Shown: piece by piece, positions 13,900 to 27,062 of the stretch
Numbering within the stretch: the first letter of the stretch is position 1
How the letters are laid out: each line of letters opens with the position of its first letter
Source: Dictyobacter aurantiacus
GTDB taxonomy: Bacteria > Chloroflexota > Ktedonobacteria > Ktedonobacterales > Ktedonobacteraceae
Direction: 5' to 3'
Assembly: GCF_003967515.1 (NCBI RefSeq)
Contig: NZ_BIFQ01000001.1
Coordinates: 2,604,001 to 2,668,000 of the forward strand
DNA length: 64,000 bases
Program-made: the position numbers and the translations under genes
Notes under the pieces: model-generated
What the model was told of the DNA's origin: nothing
Database searches by the model: none
What the model saw: the letters and a program-made list of their open reading frames with translations, nothing else

Positions 13900-15540
13900 A
13901 TGAATACATCATCTCAGCATTCTGACAGGATAGAAACGACACCAGTACTGATCGTAGGCGGCGGCCTGGTCGGTCTATCGGCCTCCCTCTTCCTCTCAAG
14001 GCACGGCATTTCGTCGCTGCTGGTCGAGCGTCATCCGGGTACCGCCATCCATCCACGCGCGACAGGCTTCATGCCGCCCACGATGGAGATGTTCCGCTTC
14101 GCCGGCATCGAGGAGGAGATTCGCAAGATCGAGCCGGAGATCCCGCAGGGCACCAATGTCCCCTTCCTGGAGAGCCTGGTGGGACAGGAACTTGACTGCC
14201 TGCAGGAAGATATCGATTCCCTGTTTACCGATCCCAGCAGTCCCGTACGCGGCAGCGCCATCGCGCAGGATGTGTTAGAGCCGGTACTGCGGTCACAGGC
14301 CGAACGGCTCGGCGGCGATCTGCGCTTTAATACTGAACTGGTAACCTTCGAGCAAGGTACGGATGGCGTAATCGCCACCATCCGTAGGCGCAACAGCCAG
14401 GAAACAAGTACGGTGCACGCACGGTACGCGATCATAGCCGATGGCAGTCAGAGCCCGATCCGCAAGCAACTCGGCATCGGCCAGCATGGTCTGGGCAGCA
14501 TGGGAACATTCATCAGTATGATCTTTGAGGCAGACCTGATGGAACTCTTTCATAAGCGGCACGCCATCATGTGCTTTCTCAGCAACGAGACCATCACTAT
14601 CGGATCATTCGTTCCGTATGCCGGTTCTTCAGTGCGGCCAGATCTGTTCCGGCTGGACGTCGGCTACGATGCGGATGAAGAGACGCTAGCCGATTATCCC
14701 GAGGAGCGCTGCATCCAATTGATACGGGCGGCAGTGGGCATTTCTGATCTGCCGGTAAAGCTCAAGACTACACTTACCTGGGAGATGAACGCGCTGGTGG
14801 CTGATCGCTTCCAGCTGGAACGCGCCTTCCTGGTTGGTGATGCCGCGCGCACCCAGCCTCCCAGCGGTGGCCTCGGCGGCAACACCGGCATAGCTGAGGC
14901 GTACAATCTGTCCTGGAAACTCGCCGCCGTCCTGCGTGGAGAAGCCGGAGAGCAGTTGCTCACCACCTATGATCAGGAGCGGCGCCCCATAGCCGACTAT
15001 ACCGCTGAGCAAGTAGCCTTACTCTCCCAGCAGCGCCAGAACGAGGGTTCCTCCGGGATCACAGTTGATGCCAGGACCATCAATGGCGGCTATCGCTATC
15101 GCGATGGGGCATTTGTACATGAGGCAGGCGATGAGCAGCTTCCCCTGGCTCAGCAGGCGCAGCGCTGGCAGGGACAACCAGGCACCCGCGCCCCTCATCT
15201 CATGCTCAAGCAAGAGGAAAAGTCAGTATCCACGCGGGACCTGTTCGGCTTCCACCCTGTTCTCTTCGTTGGAGCGGATGGACAGCACTGGAAGAAGGCA
15301 GCCCGCAACGTACAGGACCAATTACACATTGCATTAGATTGCTATCAGATTGCCCCCCATGCAGGCGATCTCATAGATGCAGAGAACAGGTTCTGTGATA
15401 TGTATGGCATTCCAACCACCGGCGCCGTACTCGTGCGCCCTGATGGCTTCATTGGGTGGAGAAGCAAAGATGCCATTGAACACGAATTAGAAGCTCAACA
15501 AACACTGACTCAGGCCCTCAGCAGCCTCCTTTTTCACTAA
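13900..15540 (+). CDS. FAD-dependent aromatic monooxygenase (PHBH/rifampicin-hydroxylase-like)
   Basis: 546 residues, start preceded by GAGGAG. Group A flavoprotein hydroxylase signatures in order: FAD-binding VLIVGGGLVGLSASL (~17-31) followed by VERHPGTAIHPRATGF, the DG motif ADGSQSPIRK (~D181), and the GD motif LVGDAARTQPPSGGLGGNTG (~D314). The last ~150 residues form the thioredoxin-like C-terminal domain typical of polyketide/antibiotic hydroxylases such as PgaE and Rox. Predicted cytosolic NAD(P)H- and O2-dependent hydroxylation of an aromatic compound; substrate unknown. Forty bases upstream of a SRPBCC gene, probably one operon. Confidence 0.9.
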   Translation: MNTSSQHSDRIETTPVLIVGGGLVGLSASLFLSRHGISSLLVERHPGTAIHPRATGFMPPTMEMFRFAGIEEEIRKIEPEIPQGTNVPFLESLVGQELDCLQEDIDSLFTDPSSPVRGSAIAQDVLEPVLRSQAERLGGDLRFNTELVTFEQGTDGVIATIRRRNSQETSTVHARYAIIADGSQSPIRKQLGIGQHGLGSMGTFISMIFEADLMELFHKRHAIMCFLSNETITIGSFVPYAGSSVRPDLFRLDVGYDADEETLADYPEERCIQLIRAAVGISDLPVKLKTTLTWEMNALVADRFQLERAFLVGDAARTQPPSGGLGGNTGIAEAYNLSWKLAAVLRGEAGEQLLTTYDQERRPIADYTAEQVALLSQQRQNEGSSGITVDARTINGGYRYRDGAFVHEAGDEQLPLAQQAQRWQGQPGTRAPHLMLKQEEKSVSTRDLFGFHPVLFVGADGQHWKKAARNVQDQLHIALDCYQIAPHAGDLIDAENRFCDMYGIPTTGAVLVRPDGFIGWRSKDAIEHELEAQQTLTQALSSLLFH

Positions 15541-15580
15541 ACAAAATACATCAAGCTAAAAGAATTGAAGGAAAATCAAA

Positions 15581-16030
15581 ATGGCTTTATTCGAATACAG
15601 CGACACACTTAACTTTTCGCCGGCTTCCGTTTTTGCGCTTCTCTGCGACCTGGAGGCGCGGCCAGAATGGATCAAAGGCATCATTGAGGTGCGCGTCACC
15701 CCTGCTGGTCCAGCGCAGCTGGGGACCAGCTACTTTGAAGTGGGCAAGTTCTCGGGCTTCAAAAGCGAGAAGACGATGAGCGTCACCGCATATGAACCTG
15801 GCCAGCTATTAACGCTGGACACCGGCAGCGCGGCGGCCAGCCCTTTCCGTGAGAGCTACCGAATTGAGCCCCTCTCCACAGAAAGCTGCCGCGTGCATTT
15901 CACGGTAGAGGTAGGCAATGTTCCCAAAGTAGCTGAGTTCTTCATGCGACAGGAGATGAAGAAATCACAGCCGCAAAACGCTGAACGCCTCAAAGCTCTG
16001 CTGGCAGGTTGCACGCAACATGTAAGCTAA
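15581..16030 (+). CDS. SRPBCC (START-like/polyketide cyclase) family protein
   Basis: 149 residues with AAGGA before the ATG. The pattern begins with EYSDTLNFSPASVFALLCDL and continues ARPEWIKGIIEVRV, typical of the helix-grip SRPBCC fold where the first strand and helices cap a hydrophobic pocket; a later FRESYRIEPL and VHFTVEV fit the remaining strands. These proteins bind small hydrophobic ligands. Pairing with an aromatic hydroxylase suggests binding or cyclising the same kind of substrate, but that is inference. Confidence 0.8.
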   Translation: MALFEYSDTLNFSPASVFALLCDLEARPEWIKGIIEVRVTPAGPAQLGTSYFEVGKFSGFKSEKTMSVTAYEPGQLLTLDTGSAAASPFRESYRIEPLSTESCRVHFTVEVGNVPKVAEFFMRQEMKKSQPQNAERLKALLAGCTQHVS

Positions 16031-16088
16031 GCTCACTGCTGTGACATATCCCGCCCGCCAAACAGACATAGAAAGTCATGTAGAAAAC

Positions 16089-16120
16089 GATGTGAAAGGG
16101 CGTACGCGCCTTTTCACATC
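16089..16120 (+). terminator. Hairpin after the SRPBCC gene
   Basis: GATGTGAAAGGGCG / CGCCTTTTCACATC (one G-U type mismatch) with a TACG tetraloop, followed by an AT-rich stretch without a clean T run. Confidence 0.5.
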
Positions 16121-16148
16121 CAATTTAAATAAAGCCTGAAAATAGGGG

Positions 16149-16177
16149 TTGACAAAGCTACACGGCTGTAGTATTAT
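16149..16177 (+). promoter_or_regulatory. Sigma-70 promoter of 5S rRNA (locus 2)
   Basis: TTGACA, 17 bases, TATTAT. The spacer differs from the locus 1 promoter while boxes and distance to 5S are kept, which argues for functional conservation. Confidence 0.85.
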
Positions 16178-16210
16178 TCCCTCTGTCAGAAAAACACCTG
16201 TATGTGCAGG

Positions 16211-16330
<120 letters not shown>

Positions 16331-16331
<1 letters not shown>

Positions 16332-16354
16332 ACCCGCCCACACGGGTGTTTTTT
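16331..16354 (+). terminator. Intrinsic terminator of 5S rRNA (locus 2)
   Basis: CACCCG / CGGGTG stem and six T, directly at the 5S end. The stem differs by one pair from locus 1. Confidence 0.85.
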
Positions 16355-16384
16355 GTTGCCCACATCCTCGCACCTTCCCATAGG

Positions 16385-16405
16385 TTCGGACCTCGCGTCC
16401 GATTA
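16385..16405. repeat. Short dispersed hairpin repeat (copy 2)
   Basis: Same unit as at 5187 (TTCGGACCTCGCGTCCGATT followed by A), at the equivalent place beyond the 5S terminator. Confidence 0.7.
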
Positions 16406-16413
16406 AAGCCACC

Positions 16414-17292
16414 TCAAAAGAGTATCGGATGTGCCAGCCAGCTGGCGATATCCGGCCTGCCCTGAATCTCCAATAGACGATAGAAATAACGGTAAACAGG
16501 TCGCACAGCCGTCAGATCTGGCAGGGGTAGAACGCTGCGGTATCCACGCGCCAGCGCATTGGCTTCTCGGTGAGAGAGGATATATTCAAGGGCGATAAAG
16601 TCCAGTGCGCGTGGTCCCAGCGCATATGCCTCGGTATCAACCAGCGCCTCTATATAGCCATCTTTGACCAGAAGCTGCGTGGGGTCCATATCCACCATAA
16701 TCAGCGAGGCATCAACAGGATCTGCTAGCTGGTGGGCGCTGGCTGAAATCGATTGTAGCGCCTCTTTCATCGAGAGGTCATCGGCGTGATATTGCTCAAC
16801 CAGCGCCTCCATAGTCTGTACCAGGTGCTGATGAAACAAATAGAATGATCCGCGCTGGCGGCCGGTAGGGTGGCCATAGTAGGGAAAGCGCAGGGCATGG
16901 ATATGCGCCAGCTGCTGGCCAAATCTCTCCAGTGCTGCATCCGACAGAACTCCAAAGTGCGTTAATGGCGAGCCAGCCATGCACTCAACCATCACATACG
17001 CCCTGCCATCCAGCGTGCCTTTCGAAAGAATTTGAGGAATTGAGAGGGTGCTAAGGGAGTTAAGCGTGGCATTGATATGCTCCAGGTCAAATATATTGGT
17101 CGGATCAATGCCAAACAGTGCCAAACAGCCAGTCCAGAAGGGTCCGCTAAGCTTTTCCGGCCGCAACACGCGGATCACGCAGGTTGTGTCGCGAGTAGTA
17201 ATGCGCCAGACATCGTTCATGTGTCCCGCATAGCCAGGATCCAACCGCTTTTGTTCTAAAATGGGAGACTCAAAGAGAGGTTGAAAATCCAT
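16414..17292 (-). CDS. Aminoglycoside phosphotransferase-fold protein with degenerate Brenner motif
   Basis: 292 residues, start with GGAGAG upstream. The fold is recognisable: TCVIRVLRP (ATP-lysine-like strand replaced by Arg), YVMVECMAGSPLTHFG (hinge), FGQQLAHIHAL, and a C-terminal catalytic region LIMVDMDPTQLLVKDG and ALVDTEAYALGPRALDF. The canonical HGDxHPGN becomes MVDMDPTQ: the catalytic Asp stays but the His and the metal-binding Asn are changed; the second metal Asp (VDTE) is kept. It could be a small-molecule kinase subfamily or an inactive relative. The gene converges on 5S and starts just after the 23S terminator, an interval that holds no gene in locus 1. Confidence 0.75.
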   Translation of the reverse strand: MDFQPLFESPILEQKRLDPGYAGHMNDVWRITTRDTTCVIRVLRPEKLSGPFWTGCLALFGIDPTNIFDLEHINATLNSLSTLSIPQILSKGTLDGRAYVMVECMAGSPLTHFGVLSDAALERFGQQLAHIHALRFPYYGHPTGRQRGSFYLFHQHLVQTMEALVEQYHADDLSMKEALQSISASAHQLADPVDASLIMVDMDPTQLLVKDGYIEALVDTEAYALGPRALDFIALEYILSHREANALARGYRSVLPLPDLTAVRPVYRYFYRLLEIQGRPDIASWLAHPILF

Positions 17293-17413
17293 ATAGCTCT
17301 CCTTTTCGCATTTTTAATGCTCAACAATCATTTTTATGAAGATACCTCGTTTTTCGCGCCTGGCTATGTTAGCAATAGAAAAGCTAGAAGCCTTGCTTAT
17401 AATAAAATACAAC

Positions 17414-17451
17414 AAAAAAGACCTTACTTCTCGCAAGTAAGGTCTTTTTTT
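17414..17451 (-). terminator. Terminator of the 16S-23S transcript (locus 2)
   Basis: Perfect AGACCTTACTT / AAGTAAGGTCT arms with a five-base loop and T tracts on both strands. It separates the 23S from the phosphotransferase-like gene. Confidence 0.85.
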
Positions 17452-17561
17452 CTTACGCAACTGTATACCATGTATCCTCAATTTTGCCGAGCCATCGGTC
17501 AGCCAGAGACTGAAGCAGAGGACACGCACTGCATGCGTCCACGATGAAGATACACAATGGT

Positions 17562-22499
<4,938 letters not shown>

Positions 22500-23047
22500 A
22501 TTGTATATCTGAACATCGCGCTCAGCGAGCGGATGTGCAATTGCATGTGAATTGCGATCATGGCCAAGTTACATAACATTGGCTTGTTTCGCAGATTATT
22601 ATGGATACTTGATGGTGATCATCAAGCCTCCGAATTGACAGGAACTGGTTCGTTGTGTGTTGTTGTTCCAGTTGCTGTTCTGCTTTCCACTCTTCAGTTG
22701 TCAAGGTACTTCATCGGCAGAACCTTCATTCTGCCAGGAGACAGGCGCTTGATGTTTTTTCGCTTGCTTGTCTCACGTGCTGTAGTATCGCATATCCGTT
22801 GTACTTTGTCAAGCGGTTTTAGAACCACTTTTTCAGCGGCTCCGAAATCTCGTCATTCGCCCCGGTCCCGGTCGGAACCGCCGCTGAAAACGGCTGGCAT
22901 ACCCACGGACGCAGCAAACCTGCGGCGGATAGAATTCATGAGGAGAATAATGATCTCAGAGGAGCTACATTAGCGTAGCACGGCTGATGCGAACGAACAG
23001 GAGCACCCAGCCTCATCGAGCCAGGTGATTGTTTCATTTGTTGACAG
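22500..23047 (-). other. 16S rRNA leader (locus 2)
   Basis: Matches locus 1 over the ~300 bases closest to 16S and diverges near 22830, where it contains a GC-rich inverted segment (CAGCGG...CCGCTG around 22835-22887). No gene seen. Confidence 0.6.
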
Positions 23048-23054
23048 CTCGATG

Positions 23055-23083
23055 ATTATGCCATAGCTATCCCGCTCTGTCAA
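23055..23083 (-). promoter_or_regulatory. rRNA promoter (locus 2)
   Basis: Minus strand TTGACA, 17 bases, CATAAT, then CATCGAGCTGTC. An AT-rich stretch with A tracts lies upstream, as expected for an UP element. Confidence 0.82.
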
Positions 23084-23133
23084 GCCTTTTTGGCCTTAAA
23101 TAATCATATCTTAAAAAATTGGCGGATATAATC

Positions 23134-23173
23134 AAAACGACGCGCCAGACCGTGTTGGCCAGCGCGCCGTTTT
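23134..23173 (-). terminator. Terminator of the DUF6585-like operon
   Basis: On the minus strand AAAACGGCGCGC and GCGCGTCGTTTT pair with one G-U, starting ~30 bases after the stop of the gene at 23201; also faces the divergent rRNA promoter. Confidence 0.5.
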
Positions 23174-23200
23174 ATCTATCGATATCGTAGGTATCGGCGA

Positions 23201-23989
23201 TCAGTACTGCGGATATGCCTGGGGCTGACGTCGGCTAACTACGTACTGCACCAGCGACATCAGCAGGTTAAAATTAGGTACCTCGGAGGCCTTGATCGAG
23301 GACAGCGTCAGCAGGCGTCCATTCTGGCGTACCGCGACTTTGCCTTGATTCATTTCGATAGTGCCAATCTGGTCCCAGGGGATTATCTTTTTGCCATCAT
23401 TGATGCCTTGCCCATTTACGTTGAGACGCCCAAAGGGGATCTGGGCTCCACTATTGAAGGCTTCGATAACCCTTGGTAACTGGACCCTGGTAACTGCTTC
23501 CTGCACCTGGGCGCCCAGCTCACTGTGGCCTTTAATGGCACTCCCATATTTCCATAACGCGCCATCACCTCGCCGTACCTGAAAATTCATATTGACTCTA
23601 GAACGGCTGCGAGTCACATTCACATACACTGCCTGAATCTGATCCCAGCGAAAGAGTTCGAGTTGAGAACCACGCGCGTGAATATAGCCCTCGTTGAAAA
23701 GATAGATGCGCCAGTTGTAGTGCTTAAGCGCGTTGATGGCCCAGATCAGAACCAGTACAGGCACAATGAGTAGATAATAAAAAAGATAGCCGGTAAATGT
23801 GATCAGGGCAACCAGGACAGCTATATCGAGCACGATAGAACCAATAAGAATACCTATAATAGCGAGAGGATTGGTGAAAGATGGTTGATATTCTTTTTTG
23901 AAGTTGCCTAACTGACTGTAAGCGGCCATCTGCTGTACTTCCGCTGGGATGGATGCCACCGCAGATGGTGCATAGGGAGATTGTGCCAT
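23201..23989 (-). CDS. Membrane protein with PH-like repeats (DUF6585-like), paralogue 1
   Basis: 262 residues. A soluble N-terminus (~45 residues) is followed by two hydrophobic segments (IIGILIGSIVLDIAVLVALI and FYYLLIVPVLVLIWAIN), then two beta-rich halves, each with the pattern ...FRWDQIQAVYVN and IPWDQIGTIEMN, which looks like a duplicated PH-like domain. I recognise the architecture as that of DUF6585 proteins common in Ktedonobacteria and actinomycetes; function unknown. Start has AAAGGA upstream. Nineteen bases downstream of its larger paralogue; one operon. Confidence 0.75.
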   Translation of the reverse strand: MAQSPYAPSAVASIPAEVQQMAAYSQLGNFKKEYQPSFTNPLAIIGILIGSIVLDIAVLVALITFTGYLFYYLLIVPVLVLIWAINALKHYNWRIYLFNEGYIHARGSQLELFRWDQIQAVYVNVTRSRSRVNMNFQVRRGDGALWKYGSAIKGHSELGAQVQEAVTRVQLPRVIEAFNSGAQIPFGRLNVNGQGINDGKKIIPWDQIGTIEMNQGKVAVRQNGRLLTLSSIKASEVPNFNLLMSLVQYVVSRRQPQAYPQY

Positions 23990-24008
23990 CGTTTGAGAGT
24001 CCTTTCTA

Positions 24009-24842
24009 CTAGTAGCCCGGATAGATAGGTGGAGCGGACCGTTGCATCTGGCGGCCCCGCTCGACCAGGGCCAGGAAGATGTGCATATTAGGCATGCGTG
24101 AGACCGAGATCGTAGACCAGTTCAGCATCTGTCCCTTTTTCCTGATACTGATAGTGCCACGATTCACGTTGACATCATTTAGCTCTTGCCAGGGTAGCCA
24201 TTGCTGTGGGGATTTAGCCAGGCCCTGCTGGCTAACCTGCAATTTGCCAAAGGGCAGCGACTGGCCAGCATCGAAGGCTGCGATCGCCATCGGCAGTTGC
24301 ACGCGCGTCAGCTCGTAATCAATCGCATTGCCGATCTCTTCAGCGTCAGCGAACCGGTCATTGAAGACGGCTTTACGACCATCGCTATCCCGTACGGTAT
24401 ATCTGTGCCTGGTTCCCGTGCGAATGCCATTATAGTATGTAGTGACGACCTGGATAAAAAACGCGCTGATCTGATCCCATCGAAAAGCGTCGATCTTACT
24501 ACCACGCACGTACAACAAACCATATGCGCAGATAGCTACGCGCCAGGATCGATAGATAACTGGCATCAGGGCAAAGTAACCGGTAAAGATGAAGAACACC
24601 AGTGCAACCAGTAAAAAAATAATTGCACCGACTGCACTATCTCCACCACCTGACAACATGCCAAAACCGATAAAGAAAAAGATAAGCGTAACAATTACCA
24701 GTACGATAATGCTTCTTATCTGCGTTTTGCCCAGGCGAACCTTGTATTCAACCTGAACGTTTCCAAGCTGATGAGCATTGGCGTGTTGCATGGTTTCGGG
24801 GGAAATCTCTTCATGACGCAATACTTGCATCGGCTGTGCCAT
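24009..24842 (-). CDS. Membrane protein with PH-like repeats (DUF6585-like), paralogue 2
   Basis: 277 residues from the ATG at 24842 (GGAGG ten bases upstream); a 13-codon longer start has no ribosome site. Same plan as its neighbour: N-terminal LGNVQVEYKVRLG, two hydrophobic segments (IIVLVIVTLIFFFIGFGML and AIIFLLVALVFFIFTGYF), then FRWDQISAFFIQV and LPWQELNDVNVN. The two genes share sequence throughout, so they are tandem duplicates. Function unknown; a membrane-anchored binding role is all the architecture supports. Confidence 0.75.
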   Translation of the reverse strand: MAQPMQVLRHEEISPETMQHANAHQLGNVQVEYKVRLGKTQIRSIIVLVIVTLIFFFIGFGMLSGGGDSAVGAIIFLLVALVFFIFTGYFALMPVIYRSWRVAICAYGLLYVRGSKIDAFRWDQISAFFIQVVTTYYNGIRTGTRHRYTVRDSDGRKAVFNDRFADAEEIGNAIDYELTRVQLPMAIAAFDAGQSLPFGKLQVSQQGLAKSPQQWLPWQELNDVNVNRGTISIRKKGQMLNWSTISVSRMPNMHIFLALVERGRQMQRSAPPIYPGY

Positions 24843-25038
24843 AGGGGCTGCACCTCCATAATTGCTTCTCAATACTATCATTCCAGAAAGAATAAGATAA
24901 AGCGGTAATGATATCTTGAAAAGCTGGCAAAGACAATAACATCAAAATGTCTCCATCAATGGTATAGAATCTATAACTTAAATTGATGTTCATGTATTAT
25001 AGCAATCCACTTATCAAAAAAAAAGGTAAAATTACCAT

Positions 25039-25090
25039 TACACGACAAGGGCGCGCTACTTTCTTTCAAGTAGCGCGCCCTTGTCGTGTA
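25039..25090. terminator. Long perfect hairpin after the lipoprotein gene
   Basis: Perfect 22-bp arms with an 8-base loop, 20 bases after the lipoprotein stop; an A/T-rich tract follows on the minus strand. Another example of the oversized hairpins in this genome. Confidence 0.65.
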
Positions 25091-25111
25091 GAAGCTGTTG
25101 AGGGTTATAAA

Positions 25112-26032
25112 TTATTGGGATAGCCCAAAGACGGTCGCGGGATTGTTGGTCGGTGTTGCGTTGGTGGGAACTTTGATGGTGACCGGCTGGTCGAACTTGC
25201 TCAGATCAACCACGGTGGTCGCGGAGCTCTTGGCCGCCGATGGACTATTGTTTGATATCGCTGTGGTGTCGGCGACGATATCCAGTTTTAACTGTGTGCG
25301 ATGTACATAGAACTTGCTCTCGTCGATCCAGACATCAACTACGGCGTTAAACTGCTTGGCCGATTTCAGGATGGTGTCGATGTTTTGCTGACCCAGTGAA
25401 CCTTTCAACTGAGGATTCTGGGTGAGCACCTGCTGCAGCGCCGCTTTATCCAATGAAGCGGTCAGGTGGCGCAGGCTGGGACCCGCCTGGGTGTCATCTC
25501 CATGATCGGTCAGTTTGACGTTCTGTACCAGGCCCAGCAGGCTGTTCTGATCAACGGTTACGCCAGAGAACATATTGCCGTTGACGCCCGCGATCTGCTG
25601 CTTGTCCAGCACATACCATTTACCAAGGTTATTCTGAATGTATACTTTGTTGCCGCTCACAACCTCGGCCAGCTTAGTAGTCTGCTGAGCCGAATTCACG
25701 TTCAACGACATCTGCTGCTGATCAGGACCCTCCTGATCACCGGAGCCTGTCATTGCTATGTTTACATTGGTCGCCGCAGGAGTTTTACCATTGTTGGTGG
25801 ATTTGGCTTCGACAGCCTGGACGCTGGTGTTAGATTTTACGTCGATATGCGATGATTTCAATTTCTTCATGGCGTCCGCGCTCTTCTGCAGTACCTGCTG
25901 AGCGGTGAGGTCGCTGGGCTTATTGTTATTGCCCGTGTTTGTTCCTGTGGTCGTCTGGCTACACGCGCTGATGAATAAGGCAAGGGTCACCATGCACAGA
26001 AACATGAAAGAAAAGGTCTTTCCCGCTTTCAT
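25112..26032 (-). CDS. LppX/LprAFG-like lipoprotein
   Basis: 306 residues. Signal peptide with lipobox: MKAGK, a hydrophobic stretch, then LFISAC with the lipidated Cys at ~24. After a Thr/Asn linker, the mature part starts LTAQQVLQKSADAMKKLKSS, the entry pattern of the LppX/LprAFG fold, which holds lipids or hydrophobic ligands in mycobacterial and Chloroflexi lipoproteins; the alternating strands that follow (VNIAMTGSG, VYIQNNLGKWYVLD, VVDVWIDESKFYVHRTQLKL) fit it. Start preceded by GGGAG. Single gene ending in a long hairpin. Ligand unknown. Confidence 0.8.
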   Translation of the reverse strand: MKAGKTFSFMFLCMVTLALFISACSQTTTGTNTGNNNKPSDLTAQQVLQKSADAMKKLKSSHIDVKSNTSVQAVEAKSTNNGKTPAATNVNIAMTGSGDQEGPDQQQMSLNVNSAQQTTKLAEVVSGNKVYIQNNLGKWYVLDKQQIAGVNGNMFSGVTVDQNSLLGLVQNVKLTDHGDDTQAGPSLRHLTASLDKAALQQVLTQNPQLKGSLGQQNIDTILKSAKQFNAVVDVWIDESKFYVHRTQLKLDIVADTTAISNNSPSAAKSSATTVVDLSKFDQPVTIKVPTNATPTNNPATVFGLSQ

Positions 26033-26184
26033 GATTAAGCTCCCTTTTGTATGTTATTAGATAATTTTCTAAATGGGATTCGATTCCTACTAAGGAATAC
26101 GCAACTCGACTATAGTAAAGTTTCTAAAAAGTATAACTCTGGCAAAAACTCAGGAAAAACTAATATTAACTGTCCACTGACACC

Positions 26185-26198
26185 GTTATCGTGATAAC
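26185..26198. promoter_or_regulatory. Possible operator palindrome GTTATCGTGATAAC
   Basis: Symmetric GTTATC-GT-GATAAC in the gap between the divergent lipoprotein and acetyltransferase genes. Position suits a repressor site but nothing else supports it. Confidence 0.2.
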
Positions 26199-26280
26199 AT
26201 AATGACAAATATTCACTGCTATTTTCTGTACGTACACACCTCAAATCGCATAAAAAATGGGTCAAAGGATACCAACTGTG

Positions 26281-26841
26281 ATGGTAAAAAAACCTTTTTA
26301 TAAGAAGCTAGACCGGACAACGGAGCTAAAATCAATTGTGGAGAGCGATGCCCAGGAGATTTTTCATCTGATCGATACCAACCGCCCATATTTACGACAA
26401 TGGCTCCCCTGGATCGATTATACACAGTCTGTGGCCGACGAGCTGGCCTATATTCGTACCGTTAAGGACCAGTATCAGGAGAATCAGAGTGTGGCGTGCG
26501 TTATCTGTCATAAGGGGGCTATCGCGGGTACCATTAGCTACCATCCTATCGATTGGATGAATCGTAAAGTGGAGATTGGTTACTGGCTGGGCGCGCAATT
26601 CCAGGGCAATGGTCTGATGACAAAGGCCTGTAGCGCTTTTATTGATTATGCCTTTGATGATCTGAGGCTCAACAAGGTAGAGATCCGTTGCGCGACCGGC
26701 AATACCCGCAGTTGCGCGGTCCCGCAGCGCCTCGGCTTTACCCATGAGGGTATCATTCGGCAGGCTGAATGGCTCTATGATCACTATGTGGATCTGCATT
26801 TCTACGGATTACTTGCCACCGAATGGAAAAAGGACAAGTAG
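26281..26841 (+). CDS. GNAT acetyltransferase, RimL/YdaF type
   Basis: 186 residues from ATG 26281 (AAGGA upstream); an ATG 8 codons earlier lacks a site. Typical RimL-like features: RPYLRQWLPWIDYTQ near residue 40, VEIGYWLGAQFQGNGLMTKA (acetyl-CoA loop QGNGLM), then a conserved alpha4 region with RLNKVEIRCATGNTRSCAVP and RLGFTHEGIIRQAEW. These enzymes acetylate N-terminal or small-molecule amines; target unknown. Confidence 0.88.
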   Translation: MVKKPFYKKLDRTTELKSIVESDAQEIFHLIDTNRPYLRQWLPWIDYTQSVADELAYIRTVKDQYQENQSVACVICHKGAIAGTISYHPIDWMNRKVEIGYWLGAQFQGNGLMTKACSAFIDYAFDDLRLNKVEIRCATGNTRSCAVPQRLGFTHEGIIRQAEWLYDHYVDLHFYGLLATEWKKDK

Positions 26842-26849
26842 CGGGTGGT

Positions 26850-26935
26850 GCAGGAGGGCGGCGAGCCCTCCTGCCGGGGTTTGGGGTGTCCCCACACTCT
26901 CCTTCCTCATCTCGCCCGCGTAGCGGGCGAATAAC
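26850..26935 (+). repeat. GC hairpin repeat after the acetyltransferase
   Basis: GCAGGAGGGC/GCCCTCCTGC hairpin (26850-26874), then CGGGGTTTGGGGTGTCCCC, a pyrimidine-rich stretch and a second hairpin CGCCCGCGTAGCGGGCG. The order repeats that of the units at 49380-49580 and of the rRNA spacer insertion. It may also terminate transcription. Confidence 0.5.
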
Positions 26936-27062
26936 CCATCAAACGAAGTTTGATAAAATACCATGCAACCCTGTTACACGCAAAACGTATTTTTGCTGTA
27001 GAGAGATAATGCGCCATAAAACCACAGCGACCTCTACATATATGTAGAGATGGAATAAATAT

